Origin: Cryptomeria japonica
Lineage: Eukaryota; Streptophyta; Pinopsida; Cupressales; Cupressaceae
NCBI RefSeq assembly: GCF_030272615.1
Contig: NC_081412.1
Coordinates: 342,793,870-342,857,869, forward strand
Length of the DNA: 64,000 nucleotides
Direction: 5' to 3'
Shown piece after piece: positions 48,272 to 59,663 of this stretch (position 1 is its first letter; each line of letters opens with the position of its first letter). The notes below the pieces were generated by a model that saw only the letters and a list, made by a program, of their open reading frames with translations, searched no databases and was not told where the DNA came from. The position numbers were made by a program, and so were the translations under genes.

Positions 48272-51200
48272 TTGCCATGACCATGCTGTTGTGATTCTAA
48301 TTCAATCACAATGGGGTCAGTATTCTTTAACTGAGGTAAAATTGGTTGTAGTCTAAAATTATCAAGATCTACATCAATCATACAATTAAGCATATTAGGA
48401 TCCACATTTTCAAATACTCTAGGAGCACGTGGTTCTCTATACAACTTGACCTTATTCCCATTGATTGGGATGGTAGCATAAGATAAGTCCAATTGGACAT
48501 TTCCTCCTACTGCTGCTGCCCACTGCCTGGACAACAACATGCCATTAAGAGGCTTAGTATCAGTGACAATAACATCCATTTTATAAGTTGCTTCAGGGAA
48601 TGCTGCTATTTTCACTCCAACGTCTTTCATTGTACCTATGACAAGCACTTCTCTATTATCCATAGCATAACATTTCCCATACACTATATTCACTGATAAC
48701 CCTAATTCTTTCATAACACCATAAGGCATTATATTAGCAGCTGCACCTGAATCTATCATACAATTTTTAATCAGCTGGTTATTCACTAATAAAGTGACAT
48801 AAAAAGGATCTACCTGTGATGGTTCTTGAGTAATAGTTGTTCCAACATAAACCTCTGGGGTTTGGAACTCCCAATCCTTTTCATTTTTAACTGAACTGGT
48901 GGGTAAAACTGTGTTACTGTCAGATATGTTAGAAAATAAAGACAATGTTGCTTCCCTATGTTCTTTTATTTTCAATAATTCTATTAATGGGACAGTAACT
49001 TTCATCTGTGTAAGAGCTTGAGCCATGTCGAATGTGGAATTACTGCTCAATTCAGTATTAGCTCTAACTCTTTCTGCCTTGGGCTGACTTGCCTTCTTTT
49101 TTGTGGCATTTCCTTGTGTATCATTGGTATTATTATCACCTGTACTCTTGTGTACATCTTTAATTTGATCTTTCTTTTCTTGACCCATTTGAGGGGGAAT
49201 GGCACTACTTGTTGTCTTTTTCTGAATAACCTCTTTTATAAACATAGAACCGGGTTCACCCTGATCACTATCTTTTTTGGTGCTCCTTAGGTTGTAATTG
49301 TGCTTTGCCTTAGCTATAGCAGCCTTGGTGAGATTTTTCACTTCTTCATCACTAGGTCTTCTAAGATGAACTTCTTCATCTTCAATGGTTACCACATTCA
49401 GTGTAGGATGCCAATCAAGTGTTAGTTGTCCTTGGTAGGACTTTTTGCTGTCCAACACATCACAGTCACTAAATTCACTTTGTAGAGACTCCTCATCACT
49501 TTCTATAATGGTCTCAAACATGTTAATATTAGGCTCAGCCTCTTGTTTCATGGACTCTTCTAAGGCTTGAGCAACTGCACACTGATGAGGGGAATGTGGC
49601 CCGTCACAAGCAATACACCAAGGAGTGTTCTCCATGTTATGAACATTTTTTCCTTTCAAAGGATTAGGGGTGTCTTGGCTCTGAGAAATCTTAGGCTTCT
49701 CATTCTGAGGCTTACCATCCTTCCAGTTGGTGTTATAAGGCATATCATGCAATCTAGGAGGTCTATCTTGCCAATTGTAATAAGGCTTATCATTCTTATT
49801 TACCTTAGCAGTTAGATCCTTCATAGCAGTGACTAACTTTTCTATCTTATCCTCCTCCTTAACAACTTTGTTTGACTGCTGTTTTGTTTCTTGCCACAGC
49901 CTACCATCAGTTCTTCTTCCTAGTTTTCCAGATGCTTTCCTATTGCTCTCCACATTAATAGCAATTTTGAATGCATCTCTCAGGCTATGTGGATTTTTAT
50001 CCCTTAGGATATAAGCCATTTTGGAATCAAATGCATTGTAATAAGTGTTCAGGTAGATGTTATCATCTAACCTCATCACCTGAAACAACCTATGCATGGC
50101 TTTCTGAAACCTAGCATTGAAATCAGTGACCATTTCATTATCAAATTTTATGATATTATTAAATTCATTAAGCATAAAACTCACATTTTTTTTGTCACCA
50201 TGCTGCTCTTGAAAGCAATTTTTAAAGTCCTCCCAAGACCCAATGCTACTAATAGGGAGACCTCTATACCAATCTCTCGCATCATCTATTAGGGACTGAA
50301 CAAATAGTTTCATTATAACATCTTCATCCACTATCTCATAATCATTTATCAGGTCACCAAAAGATTTTAAATGTTCCTCTACACTAATTGCATTGTTTCC
50401 AGCAAACTTGGGGAGTCTGTCTCTTAGCTCAGTTGGAACATGGTTAGGATATCCAGGGATTCCATCAAAAAATAACTGCCTATACTGCTCTAAGTTGATG
50501 GGTCTTCTCTGGAATGGGTTAACGACATTATTATTACCCATGTTCATTTTCATATTGGGGGCTTGAGTTTGAGAGATCTGGTTATTCTGATTAATAATAG
50601 GGGGTTGACTAACTGTTGCTACATTAATAGGCAAGGTGGGTTGGATTTTAAAAGGAGGGAAGGAAACTTGCTGAGGTATAGGTTTACTCAGACCTTCCGA
50701 TGGAAAGATAATGGGTGGAGCTTTTAGATAGCCTATTTTTCTTTTAACCTCTTGATTAGCAGCCTCTAACTCAGCTTTCTCCAATTCCATTTGTAAGTCT
50801 TCTTTTTCTTTCCTCATTCTTTCCATCTCCCTTTCATGTGCTGATAATCTATGAGAGATTTCCACTGTAGTTTTAGATCTTGACCCGTCTTCCATGCATT
50901 TTTGTTTCCCTTTATCAACCTCATTTCTGATAGGCTGTGGGTCACTAAAAACCTCCCTATTTGGTTGGGTTACTGACTTACATGCTGGTTTGGTCTTAGG
51001 GACTAGAATTTCCCTAATCACAGGACCTTCATCCTCACTCTTTGCCTTTTCTTGAGCAAGGACCTCAAGATCTGCAATCTGTCTCAGAAGTTTGTCTCTT
51101 TCCATCAACTTGGCTTTAACTTCTCTCTCTTTATTAGCTTCTTTTTGGGTTCTCAAAGAGATGAGATGATGGAATTTTCTATATAGGTCCTCTATCTCTT

Positions 51201-51540
51201 GGGATATCTTATCTTCATTGGGGAAAACTTCTTCTGAGTTTGATATATTGACTTGATCAATATCAATCAAGCTAATGTTTCCATCAATTGTCCTAGGCAC
51301 AGAACTCCTGACTATATTTGAACTAGTTCTATCTCTTCCAGAGGCACTAGTATGAGATATACCTTGGTTTGAAACATTAACATCTTCTACATTTCCGAAC
51401 AAACCAGAATGGAAACCAAAAACATCATGTTTAGATTCTCTTGAAGAAGAATTTGACCTAGCATAGACAGGTCTTTCAGATATCTTACCTGTATTATTTC
51501 TTTTCTGGACCCAAGAAGCATTCAATGGTTCATGTAACAC
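48199..51540 (-). CDS. Gag-protease polyprotein of element E (1,113 codons, open)
   Basis: Open from ATG 51540 to TAG/TGA-type stop at 48199. The N-terminus is Ser/Asn-rich. Coiled coils lie near residues 110-175 and 230-268. A Pro/Asn/Gln-rich linker is followed by a retrotransposon Gag core at about 365-540 (DRLPKFAGNNAISVEEHL, DDARDWYRGLP, SWEDFKNCF, DFNARF). A single short zinc knuckle CIACDGPHSPHQC sits at 642-654, one residue shorter than CX2CX4HX4C. An aspartic protease at about 900-1040 has the active-site MIDSGAAANIMP at 928-939. Gag would coat the RNA and the protease would cut the polyprotein. The pol frame begins in a different frame with a 73-base overlap. This is the only long intact gene in the element. 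Confidence 0.9.
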   Translation of the reverse strand: MLHEPLNASWVQKRNNTGKISERPVYARSNSSSRESKHDVFGFHSGLFGNVEDVNVSNQGISHTSASGRDRTSSNIVRSSVPRTIDGNISLIDIDQVNISNSEEVFPNEDKISQEIEDLYRKFHHLISLRTQKEANKEREVKAKLMERDKLLRQIADLEVLAQEKAKSEDEGPVIREILVPKTKPACKSVTQPNREVFSDPQPIRNEVDKGKQKCMEDGSRSKTTVEISHRLSAHEREMERMRKEKEDLQMELEKAELEAANQEVKRKIGYLKAPPIIFPSEGLSKPIPQQVSFPPFKIQPTLPINVATVSQPPIINQNNQISQTQAPNMKMNMGNNNVVNPFQRRPINLEQYRQLFFDGIPGYPNHVPTELRDRLPKFAGNNAISVEEHLKSFGDLINDYEIVDEDVIMKLFVQSLIDDARDWYRGLPISSIGSWEDFKNCFQEQHGDKKNVSFMLNEFNNIIKFDNEMVTDFNARFQKAMHRLFQVMRLDDNIYLNTYYNAFDSKMAYILRDKNPHSLRDAFKIAINVESNRKASGKLGRRTDGRLWQETKQQSNKVVKEEDKIEKLVTAMKDLTAKVNKNDKPYYNWQDRPPRLHDMPYNTNWKDGKPQNEKPKISQSQDTPNPLKGKNVHNMENTPWCIACDGPHSPHQCAVAQALEESMKQEAEPNINMFETIIESDEESLQSEFSDCDVLDSKKSYQGQLTLDWHPTLNVVTIEDEEVHLRRPSDEEVKNLTKAAIAKAKHNYNLRSTKKDSDQGEPGSMFIKEVIQKKTTSSAIPPQMGQEKKDQIKDVHKSTGDNNTNDTQGNATKKKASQPKAERVRANTELSSNSTFDMAQALTQMKVTVPLIELLKIKEHREATLSLFSNISDSNTVLPTSSVKNEKDWEFQTPEVYVGTTITQEPSQVDPFYVTLLVNNQLIKNCMIDSGAAANIMPYGVMKELGLSVNIVYGKCYAMDNREVLVIGTMKDVGVKIAAFPEATYKMDVIVTDTKPLNGMLLSRQWAAAVGGNVQLDLSYATIPINGNKVKLYREPRAPRVFENVDPNMLNCMIDVDLDNFRLQPILPQLKNTDPIVIELESQQHGHGKCTLMELSPKKDLEQGFFLYPHQV

Positions 51541-51761
51541 TGCCCTTTTCTAACCTCTTCTTGACTGTTTAGGTAACCCTTCCTGCAACGTTTCACGAGG
51601 ATGTTTTTTCATGAAAGATCGAGTATGCTTTCCTCCCTGCATTACACTTGTTTTCTTTTCAAAATTTCCTTATTTCTAAAAGGACTGGTTTAAACAAATA
51701 GATTCGCCACCCACAAATCTATGGGAAATATGAAAACAAGCTGGATTTCACAGTATGACTC

Positions 51762-51779
51762 TCCTCAATAGAGTCACTA
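51762..51779 (-). promoter_or_regulatory. degenerate Arg-tRNA-type primer binding site of element E
   Basis: Minus strand TAGTGACTCTATTGAGGA, four bases after the 5' LTR. It matches the Ogre/Tat PBS TGGCGACTCTGCTGGGGA at 13 of 18 positions. All five differences are G-to-A or C-to-T. Confidence 0.65.
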
Positions 51780-52700
51780 CTTTTGTTGTTCTCAAATTCT
51801 GATTCCCTCTAACATCCCTGGTAATAAAATAATGAACTCTATCTGCAGACTGAGAAATCAAAGAGAAGGAAAACTTTAGAGCAACATATGACAACGTTTT
51901 ATGACCTTCTACACTTCGAACTTATTAAAAGTTCAGGCAGGTATACCCTAGGTGAATTCTTTCACACTTTTAAACAAAACCCACAGTAACCATTGTCCCA
52001 AAAACCAGTGGATTTCATCACCTTAGAACTGACTAAAATAGAGAAATAAAACTTAAATTCATATTCAGTATTGACCTACAAGATATGCAGAAGAAAACTA
52101 CAACAAATATCAGTGCCTTATCTGGGCCACAGAGTCATTTAAGTTTCTACAATACTCCCACAATCAAATATCCCCACACATCTCATCACCTTGACTTCTA
52201 TAAAACCCCACATATTCCTAACATACGTAAGAATTAACCCTTAGCAAAACTAGATTGCATTCATCAAAGTCAAAGTCTTCAACAAATAATTTACTGAAAG
52301 AAGTGTTTCATGCATATTTAATTTCCCTCCTGAAGAGAAAAGCTAAGAAACTCCCCTATTTAAGATTGCCTTGCAACCCATATTCAAATGAATAACCCTA
52401 GATCATTCAAATCGAAAACAGTAAATATTTGCAAACACATTTGAAGACAACACAAATTCTAGGATCAAAGTTGATGGTCTGTATATTGATATTATCTCAG
52501 AAAATATTACAAAAACATTTGGATGTTCTTCATGATTCTTGGAAAAGAGCTCAGATTAATTTCTGCAGCATTTATTTACAATTCCTTATGATCCCCTTAC
52601 ATTGGTCCTGGTATCCAATTATATAATCATGGATGCAAACAAGCTTCGGACCATCTTTTCAAAAAGTTTGTTACAAAATACTATTTCACTCGAGAAGTAG

Positions 52701-55700
52701 TTACATGTTCTTTTCTGCTTCAATAGCTTCTTCAGTTGGTGTCTCCTCCGCAATATCCTCTAATGATTCAGGAGCGCCCTCTAACTATTATGGAATGTGT
52801 TCTAACTGTTCCAGAGCATCTTCTTCTTGAACCTCCACATCGGCCACCACATACTTTTGGGACCATCCTTGGAAAACATCATCATTAGGCCATGAGTGGC
52901 CAATAATCTTTTTATTCAACTTTAACAACTTTTTCCAGGTGTTCCTCACTTTCCTTACCTCTAAATCCAAAAACCCATAATGAGATTTGATCTTCTCTAT
53001 TTCCTCAATTGTTTTAAAGAACAAAGAGGTGTCATCTTTATTGATTATCTCATTTACCATTAAGGATAAATTAGATCATAACTCATCTAGCCATGCCTGG
53101 TTAGCCTTTAACTGATTTTGGTTGACAATACCTCCAGGAAACAATGCAAAGTTATGCTCGGTATATTCTTTCTGATACAAATTAGCTTTCCTTTCCACAT
53201 TAGCTCTTCCTTCAACCAACTTTGTCAATTCTTTTGCCAACTTACATGTAGACTTAATAGTGACATCAGCCTCTGGCTCATCATATGATGCACACATCAG
53301 TTCTAAGTCCACTTCCCTGGGTAACCATTTATTCATAATAGGCTCTAAAATAGCCTTATCCTCATCCAACTCATTAAGAGTATCCAAAATTCTTTTCATA
53401 TTGAGATATACTGTAGGAGCATCAACAGTGTCAACAAAGCTTGAAATTGTTGCCTTTATCTTCTCCTCATACTTGCTTGCAAATAATGCATGGGCCTGTT
53501 TCAGCTTTTCCATTTCATGTTGATAAGTCTCAGTCAGTTGGAAACCAGAAGGCATAGGAGAAGGAGGGAATTCTATAATTGGGCTAGTAGGTGGGGGTCT
53601 TGCAGGAGAGGAACCGATCATCAATGGCGAAGGCTCACCTTGATGATGTTGACTTGCCAATTGGCTTTGGATTTTAGTGATGATGTTGTCCCTATTGGCT
53701 ATTCCTTCCTTAGCTTCATTATAAGCTTTTAAAATAGTCTCCAACTTAAATTGGAGAGTAGCCTTTTCTTGGGCTTCTTTCTCTGCTACTGCCACATTAA
53801 ACTTTGTAGTTTCTAGAATAGTACTACCTGCCTCCACCACTCCTGTATCCTGAACCCTCTTGACAATCATTCCTCCAAAGAGGTTAGAATCTGAGGCATT
53901 TTTCTTCCTCCTATTCTCATCTTTCTTTAATGACCATAGGACGAGAGCAACATTATCCGTGTTGAAGGTCACACCTTCCATTGGCTTTGTTTCCTTTCTT
54001 ATTGCATCAAGGATCAATGCATCAGCTATGTCCCATTCAGGGAGGATTAACACACCAGCTTTGTCCAATATATCCCTCCCTTTCTCAGGGGTGATTGCTT
54101 TGAACTCCTCCATCATTTCTTGCTTAACTTCTTGTTCTACTTGGGCTCCATTTTTGAGAGGCTGCTCATTTACCCTTTTCTCACATCTGATCTTGAATTG
54201 ATCAATGTCCTGTTTCCAAAGAAATTGTAGAAAAGCTCCTGATGTGACAAAGTTTCTATTAGCTAGGAATTCTTCACTAGCTTGCTTAATAGTAAGGTCC
54301 AATTCTTGGCCCTTTAGCTCACCATCAGTTAAATCTATTTCAGCATTTGGTGGTTCTTCAGCCATCCCTTCTTGAGTCTCCTCATAAGTGTAAGAAATCT
54401 CACCAAGACTCCCTAACTGCAATAACTGTTCAGCCACAACTTGTTCATCTCCAATGTGGATAGGAGACTGAGATGGGGAATATTGGGGCTCATTAATTTC
54501 AATTTCTTTTCCCACTTTTTGCCTCTTAGGGGAATCCTGAATGTCTACAATATCTCCAATTTTCCTTTTCCCTTTTGAAGAGGAAGGCTCACCTATCACT
54601 GGCATCATTACAGTGTACTTTGGTCTCTTGAGCATGGCATAGTCACTAGGTGGGATTGCTTTAGCAAAAGAAGGCTTGGCTAAGACCATCTTAACCTTAT
54701 GAGGATCATTTTGCATTACGGCCTCCCTTTTTTCCTTTAGGGTCTGCATTACATATTCAAAATAAAGAATCAAAAACTTTATTTTCTCCTCAATTGGGGT
54801 GAAGCTAGACAGAGGGTCATAGCTAGTGTCAAATTGATGAATAAAATCAAGGGCTTTCTTATATGCCACCCATTTCTCCTTCCTCAGTTTCTACTCATCT
54901 AAGCTGAACTCATTTCTAATCAAATCCTCAGGAAATTGAAATTGATGAGGCCTACCTCTGCAAACTGCTCTTTTCCTGAACATGCCATTGAAGAAGTCCT
55001 CTGGGTCTACACATCTTGACACTGCAGTTGATAACCTATATGGTTTAAAGAAATCTTCAAAGAATCTCCATCCACCCTTAGTGATTACAAAATGGTGGGC
55101 CATGGTAACAGTTGGGAAAATATTCCCTTTACCTCTGTTAGTCAACTCAGCTTCCTGCACCCCTCCAATCTGTCTGAGCACTTTGGCAATCCCTATTTTC
55201 AATGGGACCTGATAGGGTAATAAATAAGGGGTGCCTCTAAATCCAAACACTCTGAAAATAGTAGACACAGGGTACAAACAGATGTCTCCCCAATTGTGAG
55301 AAATCTTGATATCCTCGGTGAACTCCTTAGGTCTAATAAATTCCAAAAGAGCTTTAGGGATTCTAGGGTTTCCGTACATAAGAGGATCCTGATCTTAGAT
55401 GCAAAGCATCTATCAAACTTTAGATAACTTGCATCCACTCTATCCCATGATAAAACAGTACTCCACAATTGTACTGGCATTTCCTCATTATCCTTGACCT
55501 TAACCAGGTCCATCTCCTTTGCAAAGTAATCAGCACCCTTGAACAGGAACATGTGCATTAACATAGAATACCATCCAAATGGCTTGTCAACTTTACCATT
55601 CTTGATTCCTACTAACCCTTTATGAATGGCATTAGCAAGGTATGAAGCATAATCAAATGTAATGGCCAAAGAAGGATTCAAAATTTGGGTAATCATCAGG

Positions 55701-56386
55701 ATATAATGGGTTGGCATATTCTTTTTAGCATCTTCCCCAAAGATTTGGTATAAGGCCCAATACATACGCTTAGCTCTCAGAGTAAATAAATTGAGGGAGA
55801 AAGGTTCCATTGTGTTGGGGCCTAAAACTGTCAACCCCCCTATCTTCACAAAGAACTCTCTTAATGGGCCATACCTAAGATGCTCCCTCTATATGTTGTA
55901 AGTCTAGGATAATTATTCAAAATCAATAGGCTCTAACAAATTGGAGGATTCACTAAGTTTGAAATCTTTTTTGAACTCATCTTCATTGATTTCAATCAGG
56001 ACTGACCCTTTTATGTTCTGGATGCACCTTGCCACAGAGTCATAATTTTGTGCAATCAAAGTTAACAGGTCTGTATCCATAAAAACTCCTAGGACCACAA
56101 TCTTTCCTACATCCTGTTCCCATATGCCATTCACAGGAGCTAGGGAATTTCTTTGCCCAAAACCAACTTTGAAAAGTCCTAAGCTTGACATTCCTATTTC
56201 AGGGTCTCTCAACCAATTACCCTTATCATACAAGCCATCTCCAATTTTTAGATGAGGGTGTTTGGGTACTAATTCTTTGATCTTAGCCCCAACATTAGTG
56301 GACATGGTTAATTTTTCTAAAAAATCATCACATACATTCCATTCTTGGTAGTCCACCATCCCAGTGAATTCTCTTCTAGGTGCCAT
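52701..56386 (-). pseudogene. LTR-encoded accessory ORF, 5' LTR copy
   Basis: Start ATG 56386 (MAPRREFTG), original stop TAA 52701-52703. The longest open part is 53076-54869 (597 codons); others are 55199-55849, 54891-55379 and 55913-56434. The breaks differ from those of the 3' copy: stops near 55850-55915, a one-base shift near 55370, and stops at 54891, 53076 and 52788. It keeps a segment (about 54900-54975, RKRAVCRGRPHQF) missing in the 3' copy. The basic signal is PKRQKVGKE here. The domain picture is otherwise the same: globular N-terminal half and coiled-coil C-terminal third. It would be transcribed from within the 5' LTR, ahead of gag. Function unknown. Confidence 0.8.
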
Positions 56387-56689
56387 TTTGGACAAGCAAT
56401 TACACCACCAGCAACCAGCACAAACCTCTAACAAAGTAATTCACACGACAAATATTTGAGAACAAGCTAGAGTTATCAAGAAAAGCACAAAGAACCTAAG
56501 TATTCACCTGAAGAAAATTGCTCTGCAACAATTCGCTCAGCAACAAACTTCGATGAAACGATATTAGCAATTAAGTTGATGCGGACTACAGAAGATAAGT
56601 TGGCATTTAAGTTTTTAGGAATTAACTCCGCATGCTTCGGCTTTCTTTTCATAATTGAATTCACCAAATCAAATTCAAAACTGGCTCCA

Positions 56690-57850
56690 ACGGGTCATGA
56701 TTCCTCTAAGTCTTTCATCTGTTTCACTCTTTCGTTGTTTCACTAAGCATAAAACCCACGCTCTTTTCTTTCACGAAGCAACGCTAGCCGTTAAATCACG
56801 GGAACTTGCATTGTCTTTACCTCTGCTTAATCTCTCTGCTTAAGTTCTAGGCCCTACCATCTTTTCGCCACTTCTCAATACTTAACAATCAAGCACTTCC
56901 CCTCGGTGAGGCCGCGCCAAGCGTTAGATCTAACTCAAGTCACCCAACCTTTAGTTCCAACTGGGACCATCAATCTTTCTAACTAACCACGCCTCACCCT
57001 GACGGTTAGCGATTTTTGCCATTTTGCAGAGGTTAATCTTTGGGCATCTTCGGACCACGAATCAATGAGAATCATTGGATAATTCCTGAGATGAACGCCT
57101 TTTAAGTGGGCCCTGCACCCGGGAATCACTTACCCCACCTTTTCATTAATAAATACACACCACATGGCAGTTAGACATTGGCCATGGCAACTCACTAGGG
57201 TTCCATTCTGGATCTGCCATGTGCCATCGTTTATTACTCCCACATAACCGTCAGTTACACCTTGGTGGGCCCTTAATAATCCTTTAGAACTACGTGTCAC
57301 TTGACATGTCCCTATCGAGCTCCACAAAAGTAACAGCTATTTTTCCACTTCACACCTACGTGTGACTTCCACCTGTCTTTCGCGACTTCACAAACACTAA
57401 TCATCATTCAACTTATGGCTACGAAATCATGAGAACCGTTGGATCAAAACAGAGATGAATGCCTTTTAAGTTCGTGCTTAGCCTGCCCTTTGGGCCCACC
57501 AACCCTTTTCGCGACTTCGCGATGAGTAAACCACAAGCATTTCTCGGCCACGAAACAATGCGGGCCGTCGATCTTGACCTGACTTGATCATCTTTTAACC
57601 GAGGGGAAAGCCTTCATTGCCGGGTCCCACCAAACCCTTTCACGACTTCGCGAAGAGTAAACCATGTTTACCTTGATCTCATGAAATCATGCTATCCGTC
57701 CGATCAGATGGGACTTGACCGGTATTTAACTTTGGCTCAAACCAATGTGTCGGGTCCACCTTTCTGCCTTTCGCTACTTCATGATAGATAAATTGTGAGC
57801 ACTTTTAGGTCGTGAATCAATGCGGACTATCAGATCAACAGAAAGTTGCA
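56690..57850. repeat. degenerate U3 sub-repeats, 5' LTR of E
   Basis: Counterpart of 43200-44340. Blocks TTTCGCGACTTC or similar lie near 57378, 57508, 57639 and 57768, about 130 bp apart. One copy keeps TTCGCGACTTCGCGA intact. Confidence 0.6.
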
Positions 57851-58177
57851 TGATTCTTACAAGGCTTGACAGACATTTAGAAAAAGGCATATTTAAAAGC
57901 GGGAATTAAAACATTTGAAGGGATCGCCTAGGTAAGTTACAAGGGGGGGAACATTTTCACGACAAAGGGACCCATTATTCAAGTGAATAAAGTAATGCAG
58001 AAATAGAAACCAAAGGGTTTTTATCATTCATTAAAGTGATTTAAAACCTAAACCCTAAACCGATTTGGACTTGAAACAGTCTTGAAGCAACAAGAACATA
58101 CCAGAGTCAAAAAACATTACAGACTTAGCCAATAATGGAAAAAGCATACCCATTTTTTAAACAGTGATAACAGACCT

Positions 58178-58598
58178 AAAACGAAAAAGTGTTTATTAAA
58201 CACTTCCATGAATTACAAAAGAAAACCTAGGCCATGACATAGAAATTAAAATGAAGCTTTGTTTTTAAAATGCACAAACAAATAGGCTTTTGCTTCATCG
58301 GGCCTACCTTAGGGTTTTTGGAACCATAGAAGTTAAGAAAAATATGAAAGAACTTTACATCTTCTATTATTTTGTTGAGCTTGGAGGCGGCTAGTATGAT
58401 ACAACTTAGGGTTTTGATCTCTGAAGTTCAATATCTTTGTTACCTTGATGATTTTCATAGATCTTCACCAGTGAATGTGAGGTAAGATTCTCTTTATGAT
58501 AGGAATTTTCGAGTCTTTCTCATTTTTTATTTCTTTGCAACATTTTCAAAATATCTTTTACTCATAGGCTCACTATGATCTTTTCATTTTATTGTCTC
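58178..58598. other. spacer between element E and solo LTR F; no gene seen
   Basis: It contains TTAGGGTTTT phrases and a splice-donor-like GAGGTAAGAT near 58480. I cannot tie it to any gene. Confidence 0.3.
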
Positions 58599-59663
58599 TG
58601 TTAGGTCCCAGAGACAACTGAGAGGGGGGGAGGGTGTGAATGAGTTGTCTAATAAATTCAAATCAGAAACTTATTAACCAACTTAATACTTAATACCGGT
58701 AAATCAGTTTAGTATGTCGGTAGATAGAGTTAATAGTAAATTTCTATACCGGTAAGAATTAATGCATGAAACATAAACACAAAGTCATCCACAACACATG
58801 ACACCAATATTTGTACGTGGAAACCCTGTAAGGGGAAAAACCATGGTGGGAAACCTTACCCACAATCAGATGATACTACTGCAAATAGTAAGTGTACAAA
58901 GAGGGGTCTGCACATGCAGAAAGGCCAACAGCCTAGAGCTCATTGCTCAATCACAAATGGGAGTCACACTGACTACAGTTGGACGGTTAAATCCAATAAG
59001 AGTGTACTGTGCAAAATCACATCTTCATATGCTAAATTTAGTACCGGTGTAATGCTGATATGCTTTTACAAAAACCTAACTTCACCTTCAAATGATGTCT
59101 TCATGTATGCCTCTGCTTTATCTCGCATATACCTTCACTCAAATCTTTTTCGCATTCCACACTTGATCTTACAAATAAGATCTTACATTTATACCATACC
59201 CTAAGACCAATTTTAGTAGGTCGGCTCTACAAGATATTACAATAAAACATTTTACAAATAATATAATATCCGATGCAATAACTGATAAAACATGTCGGCT
59301 TAATGCATTTATAACAATAATAAATCATCTCCATAGTGTGCCATGCTGATCTGGAAAAGATAAACCTGTTGGTGTAACCCTAGATGGTTAACCTAGACCT
59401 ATTTGTCGGTAAAGGCAAATATGCAAATAAGAATATATCAATGATTAGTACTTCAAAATAAAGTGTCCACATGATGTCTTCGACATTACCAAGTGTCTTC
59501 CATGTCATTCCAGGTACCGGTGAACATTATATCCTGCCGGTTGATCATATACCAGTAACTGTTGCATAGATTACTGCTTGCCAGTGAATGTTGCTGGATC
59601 TCCAAAGTAGGTGTATTTAGTAGGTGTTGACATCAATGAAAAAACCATACCAAAATACCAACA
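58599..59663. mobile_element. solo LTR F (Copia-type)
   Basis: 1,065 bp from TGTTAGGTCCC to ATACCAACA, flanked by GTCTC (58594-58598) and GTATC (59664-59668), a TSD with one mismatch. It carries the terminal hairpin (58612-58650) and the GGGGAAAAACCATGGTGGG-type block (about 58833-58850). No PBS or PPT lies next to it. Confidence 0.8.
58612..58650. other. LTR-terminal hairpin (solo LTR F)
   Basis: Perfect 8-bp arms AGACAACT and AGTTGTCT around a G-rich loop. The stem sequence differs from those of A, B, C and G but the position is the same. Confidence 0.65.

Larger units (their letters stand above)
38334..58172 (-). mobile_element. Element E: Ty3/gypsy (Tat/Ogre-like) element with 6.3-kb ORF-bearing LTRs
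   Basis: Two direct repeats, 38334-44649 and 51784-58172, share the ends TGTTGTTCTC and GTGATAACA. They enclose 7.1 kb with gag, protease, RNase H, reverse transcriptase and integrase in minus-strand order. An exact TSD, GACCT, flanks the whole (38329-38333 and 58173-58177). The PBS next to the 5' LTR matches the Arg-tRNA type used by Tat/Ogre elements after transitions only. Each LTR carries a long minus-strand ORF (about 1,200 codons), so about 60 percent of each LTR is coding-like. The LTR copies differ by a few percent by eye and both are decayed. The element is complete in structure but dead in sequence. Confidence 0.95.
51784..58172 (-). repeat. 5' LTR of element E (6,389 bp)
   Basis: Same ends and contents as 38334-44649. 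It contains the accessory ORF (52701-56386) and U3 tandem repeats (about 56700-57850), and is followed by the exact TSD GACCT. Confidence 0.95.

Noticed and set aside
51695-51709. TGGCGAATCTATTTG on the minus strand as PBS of element E
   Set aside because: It starts with TGGCGA but is 75 bases from the LTR end. The site at 51762-51779 is next to the LTR and matches better.
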